Shown here piece after piece: positions 56,929-64,000 of a stretch of DNA of 64,000 nucleotides (the stretch's first letter is position 1; every line of letters begins with the position of its first letter). The DNA is from Acephala macrosclerotiorum. Lineage: Eukaryota > Ascomycota > Leotiomycetes > Helotiales > Mollisiaceae. Location of the stretch: positions 784,193-848,192 of the forward strand of contig MU119206.1 of assembly GCA_014904845.1 (NCBI GenBank), in the 5' to 3' direction. The notes under the pieces are model-generated. The model searched no databases, had not been told where the DNA came from, and saw only the letters and a program-made list of their open reading frames with translations. The position numbers and the translations under genes are program-made.

Positions 56929-57289
56929 ATGTGTCTCTCGTTGATCCTTTTCCCAGTTATGGCAGCTCTTGCTACAGCAACTGCCATACCTAGTAGGTAC
57001 ACTTTAACGTCTATTCGTAGAGCTGTGACTCGCTCAGTGCAAAGGTAGACTCGCAGAGATTGCTCGTCGCGCTGACGCCAATACTGCAACTTTGTACAAA
57101 ACGAACAAGCGAACGGACGCTGATATGGCTACTCTTTACAAGACGAACAAGCGCGAACCCGCTGATGCCGACATTGCAACTCTCTACAAAACCAACAAGC
57201 GAGACGATTTTGATGCCGCCACCATCTACAAGGCGAATAAGCGTGAGCCAGCTGACGCCGATTCTGCCACCCTATACAAGACTAACTAA
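56929..57289 (+). CDS. Kex2-processed repeat peptide precursor (KEP; possible RiPP precursor)
   Basis: Exons 56929-56992 and 57045-57289; 102 aa. The signal peptide is MCLSLILFPVMAALATATA, followed by a short pro-segment IPSRLAEIARR. Then five repeats end in conserved ATLYKTN or ATIYKAN: ADANTATLYKTNKR, TDADMATLYKTNKR, EPADADIATLYKTNKR, DDFDAATIYKANKR, EPADADSATLYKTN. Each of the first four repeats ends in Lys-Arg, and the last ends at the stop, as expected for a secreted precursor cut by Kex2 and trimmed by Kex1. The layout is like fungal KEPs, alpha-pheromone precursors and dikaritin RiPP precursors (UstA, PhomA types). It is not a pheromone, since the WC..PG..C core is missing. No UstYa-type gene is seen in the window; what lies beyond the AT-rich DNA is unknown. 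Confidence 0.85.
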
Positions 57290-57876
57290 GGTCGAGGTGA
57301 GCTTGGAGTACAGTATTGTAGTTTGGGTGTCTGGGCTCAGTTCGCAGGGCGACTTGGTGTGAAGTGACTTGGCAGGCGATACTTGGGCGGGGAAAGCTTT
57401 TCATTCGTCTTAGGATGGTTTTTGAGTGACAGGCAAGATGCAATTCGGAGGACTTTGAAGGAGATTGGATGTTGATACACACGCTCGCTTGAAGATTAGG
57501 AATTGAGTGTCGTTCGCTTGAAACTTGCGCAATACTCGTAAGTGTTATTGTTTTGATGTGAAAAACTCGTAATATGTAACTCGTGTACACTTGCTGAGAT
57601 GAAAACGACTCCTCTTTGGTAGAAATGTTGATGAAAGTATGAAAGTGATCAAGTCTCCAGTCTCGAGTAAAGAAAAGGGGCGGTGTGTGCTCGCTTAGCT
57701 ACCCCCTATTCCGTCAGAATTGATACAATATGATGCGACCTTCTTCATTTCCGTCTCGACTAAAAGAGACTAAAGCAAAAGTCCAATTAAACTAATTGCC
57801 CGCAACGTTTTTCAATTTCTTGACTATTAACCTTCGAAATTTCGAGGACATTCAAATTCAATTCTTCTTTCCATTC
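57290..57876. other. Spacer before the right AT-rich block
   Basis: Normal composition until about 57700, then falling GC. It probably contains the 3' UTR of the Kex2-repeat gene. No gene is supported. Confidence 0.35.
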
Positions 57877-58302
57877 TTATACCAAGCAAATGATCTCTTT
57901 CTTTAATGATCTTTCTTTCCATCGCTGAGCAACGAAATTATAATCATTGTCGTACATAAATTTGTAAATATAACACGATCCAACAAATTTGTACGTCCCA
58001 AAAGTATCGATCGATCGTAAAAGCAATAGCATTTTACAATCAAATACACTTACTAAAACATTATCTTGCTCAAGAATTCCAAGTTCAAAACTACAATTAC
58101 CACCGAAAGTAATAAAGAATTTCTTTTTATCGATCTTATAATTTATGTCTTTAAAATATGCTATCGCGAAAAGCGTAATTCGAAATACCAAATCACGTAT
58201 CGAGTGCGTTAGTGCAATCAATGAAATTATCTGCGTCTCGTACGACGCATTAAATATTCTATATATTAAGCATTTTTTCTTTAAAGAAAAAAATAGACAC
58301 AA
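57877..58302 (-). pseudogene. C-terminal remnant of a HET-type (heterokaryon incompatibility) protein
   Basis: A 141-codon open frame at the border of the AT-rich block, with no ATG start (first codon TTG). KKKFFITFGGNCSFELGILE, VLVSVFDCKMLLLLR and TYKFVGSCYIYKFMYD follow the pattern that ends many HET-domain proteins: F.T..G..G..P.....GD.V.VL.G...PFVLR and Y.LVGECYVHG.MDGE. Residue composition is shifted to Ile/Phe/Lys/Tyr, as RIP-type mutation would cause. The N-terminal HET domain should lie at higher coordinates, but that DNA (beyond 58300) is saturated AT and unreadable. HET proteins control non-self recognition. Confidence 0.55.
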
Positions 58303-61300
58303 TAAAATACAATATCATTGGATTAGTTTATACGAAACTAATTTTGTAATTTGTATTCGTCGTACTTTATTTATATGAATTATATTCGAATTTTATTTGT
58401 TTTTTTAATATTAATTAGTAATTGTAAAACTATAAAACAATTAGAATTTCTTTTTGATTGTACGAATATATCGTTATACGATCGATTAATTAAATTATCG
58501 TATGAAAATATTATTTTTTATTTTTGAATATAATTTTGTTTTAACGAAAAAAGTCTAAAAAAAAAACGTTAATTGTATAATAAAAAAAAAAAAAAAAAAT
58601 TTTATATTAATATTTATTTTGCTTTTTTATTAATAAATTGATCGATATACAAATATTAAAATAAAAATATATAAAACGAATTTCAAAAAACTTTTAAAAA
58701 ATAAATAAAAAAAATTTGAAATATATTAAATTATAAAATATTTAAATTAATTTGTACGTATTTAATTATTTACAACGTATAAATTAAAATTCGATTAAAA
58801 TCAAATTTTTATATAAAAGTTTTTTAATAATACTTTAAAAAAGAAATTTTGTATTAATAAATAATAAAAAAAATTTTAAATTTATATAAAAAAATTTAAT
58901 AATTAATTTTAATCGAAATAATATTTAATTAATAAAAAAATTTATACGATAATACTAAAAATATTATTATTTAAATCTATAATTGAATTAAAATTTGATA
59001 ATTATACGAATTTTTTATTATTTTAAAACGAAATATTACGATTATTTTATTAATCGTATTTTTAATTTAATTTTATATTATATTTATTTTTTATACGAAT
59101 AATTTTAATTACTTCGTACGATGTTTTACGTTTATTAAAATTATTTGCAAATTTAATAAAAATATATAGAAATAAAACGAAATACGAAAAAAGTAATATA
59201 ATATTTTAAATATTAAACTTTAAAATTTTTTCGATTTATATAAAAAAATTGAAATTGAAAAAATTTAATTTTATATAATATTTTTAACAATATTCAAAAA
59301 ACGAGTATTGAAATTTTATTACGAAAAAATTATTAAAAAAACGTACGAATTTCGAATAATAATCGAAATAATTAAAATTTATTTCAAAATAAAAAAAAAT
59401 CGCTAAAAGTATTTAATTAAATAATAAAAAATTATATTATATAATATAATTATTAAAAACTCGAATAAATTTAAATTCGAATATTTAAAAATTATTATAA
59501 TAATATTAAAATAAATATAATTTTTGAAATTAAATATTTAATATATATAAAAACATTAAAAAATGTAATTACGCGTTATTTAAATTTGTTTTAACGTTTG
59601 AAAAATTATATATTAATTTAAAATTTGCAATTAAAATCGTTATACGAATTAAAAAATTGTTTATATTTTATTAACGAAATTTAAATTAATAATAATTCGA
59701 ATAGTATTAAATAAATCGTATATACGAAAAAGCAAAAAATCGCTATTTATTTCGTACGAATATTCACGAAAATAAAAAAAAATTTTAAAATTTTTTTATA
59801 AAAAAAATACTCGTTTTTAAAAAAAATACTACGTTTATAAAAAATCGAAATATTAATTTAATCGATATATAAACGTAAAACGTATAAAAGCGTATAAACA
59901 ATTTAAAAATCAATTCGTTATAAAATTAAAAATATTTAAAAAAAAAAAATATAATAATTTTTAATAAAATACGAAAAATTATTAAACGAAAATAAAACTA
60001 AAAAACAAAAAAAAGAAATTTTAAAACAATAAACGATATTTTTAATCGTCGAAAAAATTTTATATAATAATTTTATTATTGAATTAAATAAAATAAATAA
60101 ATTAAAAATTATTTCGATTTTAAATAATTAAATAATAATTTATATTTTAATTCGAAATAATATATTTAATTAATCGTACGAAATATTAAATTTTACATTT
60201 GAAAACTACTATTTATTAAACGTATTTTAAAAGATTATATCGAATATAAAAATTATTAAAATTTCGATTATCGAAAAATTTCAATTTTTGATATTATAAT
60301 AATAAAATATTACAATTTAATTAAATCGTATAACAATTAAAAATTATCGAATTCATTTTCAAAAAAAATCAATTATTATAAAAAATACAATAAAAATCAA
60401 AATATTATTCAAACGAATTACGTTTTATATTATTTTAAAAAATATATCGTTTTTATTTTATATATAAAATATAAATCGTATAAAAATCAAATTTAATAAT
60501 TTAAAAAACGTTTTATTTCAAAAAAATAAAATTATTTATAAATACTTTTAAATCGTATAAAAAAAACTATAATATATAATTATTTGATTAATATCGAATT
60601 TTATTAATTATATCGATAATTCGAATATTTTTTCATATAAAAACTATTTACATTTTTTATATAAATTGAATATAATAATATCGAATTAAAAACAATTAAA
60701 CGTTTTATAAAATTCTATAAAAAATATTAATTTTATTTGAAATCGTTTAAACGATTTAAATTTAATTTAAAAAATAATTATAATTTTAATTATTTCGTAT
60801 TAATAAACGTATTTTATTTAAACGAAAAATTAATATTTTAAATAATTAATAAAATAATAATATTTATTATTATACGATTTTTAAAAAATAAATCAATAAA
60901 AACAATTTAAAATATTTTTTATATATATTAAATTAATATATATTAAAATCTATCAAATTTCTTCGTATATAATACAAAAAAAAAATTTGTATTAATTAAA
61001 TTTTAAAAAGAAATTTATATAATAATAATTAATATTAAAAAAATATTTATAAAAATTTATAATAATATTAATAAAATCGAAAAATATTACGTATTTTTAC
61101 GACGTTTATATAAATTTTTTTAATAAAAATTGAAAAACGAATAATTAAATAAAAAATCAATTTTATAAATAATCGTAAAAATTATAAACGATTTTATTAA
61201 ATTAAATAAATTAATTTTAATTTTTTTTATTTTTAAAATATATTTAAAAATAATTAAAATAAACGTTTTATTTTTATTTATAATAAAAAAAACAAAAATT

Positions 61301-64000
61301 ATTCGTACGATAATAAATAAAATATAATAATTAAATACGAAACGATAAATACGAAATGTTTTTATTATAAAAAAAAAATTTTATACAATCGATATTTTAA
61401 TACTATTATTGTAATTAAATATATAAATATAATAAAAAAAAAAAAAAAAAATCGTATAAATTATTATTTATTAATAAAAAAATATATATAATCGATATAT
61501 TATACGAATTAATTAATTTTCGTTTTATCGTAGTAAAAAATTATTAAAAAAATAAAATTAAAACGACGTATAATAAATCGATTAATAATAAAGTAATTAC
61601 TAATAAATTAACGATTAATTTGAGAATAAAAATATTAAAAATCAATTTTATATAATAAAATTAATAGTAATTATTTTATATTAAAACGTACGATAATATA
61701 AAACTCGTATTAATAATATTGAAAAAATTTATAATTAGTTTGTAATTATTATATAAAAAAATTATTTTTATATAATTATTAATAATTTAAAAAACGAATT
61801 AACGATTAATTTTAGTTTTAATTTTATTTTTTGTACTATAAAAAATCAAGTTTTTTAATTGAAATATAATTTAAATATATATATAATTTATAATATTTTT
61901 AAATCGTTTAATTTTAATTTATATTTTCAAAAAAATATAAAATTAATTTTTAAAAAATATAATAATAATCGTACGAAAATCGTTATATAAAATATTAAAA
62001 ATAAAAATATATTAATAAATAACGTATAATAAATATTATTAAATTAAATTTGAAATAAAAATTTCTATATACGATTTATATTTAATAATTATAATTTTAA
62101 AAAACATATTTGAAATTGTAAAAATATAAACGAACGATATATTGATTTTAAAAAACGAGAATTTTATTAAATTAAAAAATTAAAAATTGAAAAAAGTTTA
62201 ATTTATTGTAAAATTAATTAAAACGTTTTCGTATAATATTTTATTAATTTTTAATAGAAGTATTTTTCGTTAAAAAAAACGAGATTATATTCGTTTAAAA
62301 AAATTAAAAAAAAAATTGCAATTTATAGATTTAAAGTTTAATATTCATACGAAAAAATATTAAAAATAACGAGTTTGTAATACGTATTTAATAACGATTT
62401 ATTAATTGAAAACAATATTTAATTTGAGTATAATTGTTTAATATTAAGAATTTATAAACGTAAAAATTATAATTTTAAATAAACGTTTAAAATAATAATT
62501 GGATAATTTAAAAAAAAGAATTAAATATATTTTGATTGATTTTTATTGTATGAAATTTTTCGTTTTTATAGATAATTTATTTGTAAATAATAAAAATTTG
62601 AGTTTTTAAATTGAATACGAGATTATTATTATAAATAAATCGTACGAAAAGAATATTTTTATAATTTGAAATAATTTAATTTATTAGAATAATATAAAAA
62701 GTAAACGCGTTACAAAAAACGTATTAACGTTTGAAATTTATAATATAATCGAAAAAATAAATATAATAATAGCAATTAATAGTACGATTAAAATAATTAT
62801 TATTTAATTGAATTTTTTATTTTTATTGTTTATTGTTTATATTAATTTATATTCGTTATACGAATATTTAATTAAATTGAATACGATTAAAAAAAAAGCG
62901 TTTAATAATCGATATTATAATTTTTCGATAATTGTACAAATGTAAAAAAATTATAAAAATACGTTGAATTAATAAATAAAATAATTTAATAAATGTAATA
63001 ATTAAATTAATATTAAATAAAGTATTAAAAAGCTTTTTAAATACTAATAAAATCGTTATACGAATTGAAAATTAAATTAAACGAAAAAAAAAAAAAATTT
63101 AAAAATTGTTTTAAAAGTTTAAAATACGTTAATATTATTTATATTTATTTGTATATTGTATAAATTTTATATTTATATTTATTTATAAATTGTACGAATA
63201 AAAAATTAAAAAAATTGAAATTATTAATTTAATTATTTTATTTGAATTTTTTTTTAATTTTTTTATTTAAATATTCGTTTTAAATATTATATAGAGATTA
63301 AAAAAACGTTTAAGTTTTTATTTAAAAAGTTTTTATATAAAACGAGATATTGTTTATATTTATAAATAGAAAAAAATTATTATACGTATTTCGATTAATT
63401 TAAAACGATTAAATTGTTTTATATATTTAATAAAAAATTTCATTATATAAGTACGTTAATAATAGATTTTTTAAATTAAAAAATCGAAATATTTTTACTA
63501 AAGAAATTAAATTTTTTATTATTTTTATTATTATTTTTTTTTGTTTAAAAACGAAAAAAACGAACAATAATAAATAATATAATCGTATTATTTGTAATTA
63601 TTATAATATTTATTAAAATAATTAATTAATTTAATATATTTGAAAATCGAATTAAATTTACGTTAAAAATATTTAATATACGATTTTATAACGATAATAT
63701 TTTTTAATTGAATTAAAAAAATATTAACGTACGACGATTTATATATTGCAATTTATTAAAATATAATACGATTTTATACGAAAAATATATTACGTTTTAA
63801 TAAAATTAAAATTGTTTATTATAAATTATTATAATATAAAAATGTTATTTATTAATTTTTAATATATAAAATCGAATTTTTATTAAAAAACGTAATAACG
63901 ATAATAGTAATAATAACGTTATAAAAAATAAAAATTTTATTATACGAATAATACGTTAATTTTTTTTGTATAAAGTTTAAAAAAAAAAAAAAAAAAAAAA
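58303..64000. repeat. Right AT-rich RIP-type block
   Basis: About 5.7 kb with essentially no coding capacity. Most remaining cytosines are in CpG (TACGAA, TTCGAA, ATCGAT and similar are frequent), and CpA, CpT and CpC are depleted. No internal duplicate could be matched by eye to the left-block repeat. The window ends in a run of A. Its source elements cannot be named. Confidence 0.8.

Noticed and set aside
56929..57289. Alpha-type mating pheromone precursor
   Set aside because: Kex2-repeat layout fits, but the core TLYKTN has no Trp-Cys...Cys pattern of ascomycete alpha pheromones.
63981..64000. Terminal poly-A as a retrotransposon tail or telomere end
   Set aside because: It is a simple A-run at the window edge within AT-rich DNA. 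No telomeric repeat is present and nothing beyond the edge can be seen.

Overview
The window looks like a chromosome segment of a filamentous ascomycete (Pezizomycotina; a leotiomycete-like plant-associated fungus is my guess, from overall protein style only). The reasons are canonical short introns of about 46-54 bp with GT..AG ends, typical fungal proteins (m-AAA protease, cell-wall-integrity MAPKK, Dbp8 helicase, 2EXR, HET and CBM1 proteins), and a two-compartment layout. A gene-bearing island of about 48 kb (roughly 10-57.8 kb) sits between two extremely AT-rich blocks (1-9.98 kb and about 57.9-64 kb) that carry almost no open reading frames and look like repeat DNA destroyed by RIP-type C-to-T mutation.

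Left block (1-9983): two diverged copies of one large repeat in direct orientation, offset by about 4.79 kb. Each ends in the same short tail of normal composition (about 3980-4051 and 8881-8947). An even more AT-rich stretch follows (about 8.95-9.95 kb). A 251-bp MITE with TA target duplication (9984-10234) marks the border.

Island, left accessory part (10.2-19 kb): a seven-exon secreted protein with three canonical and two degenerate CBM1-like modules; a 2EXR gene beside a paralogue killed by one Trp-to-stop transition; a second TA-flanked MITE; and a Myb/SANT-like hypothetical gene.

Core part (19.7-28.4 kb): intact housekeeping genes, namely the mitochondrial m-AAA protease, MKK1 and DBP8, all with clean intron structures.

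Mixed part (29-49 kb): an alpha/beta hydrolase of the HSL/fold-3 type, an SAM methyltransferase, a 109-aa ABM monooxygenase, a broken MetE/UROD-like gene, hypothetical genes including a zinc-finger protein, a small secreted six-cysteine protein, a family of small proteins sharing ALDPPVRRR, a Tda3-like FAD oxidoreductase, and a decayed DOMON/cytochrome b561 gene. Several accessory genes carry frame breaks while the core genes carry none. This means either real gene decay or residual indel errors.

Right accessory part (49-57.9 kb): a long strand-asymmetric, ORF-poor stretch; a very large ankyrin + transmembrane + C2H2 zinc-finger gene; and, next to the AT-rich block, a small secretory precursor of five near-identical repeats separated by Lys-Arg Kex2 sites. 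That precursor is the best candidate for an undescribed peptide or RiPP system. A HET-type C-terminal remnant lies at the edge of the right AT-rich block.
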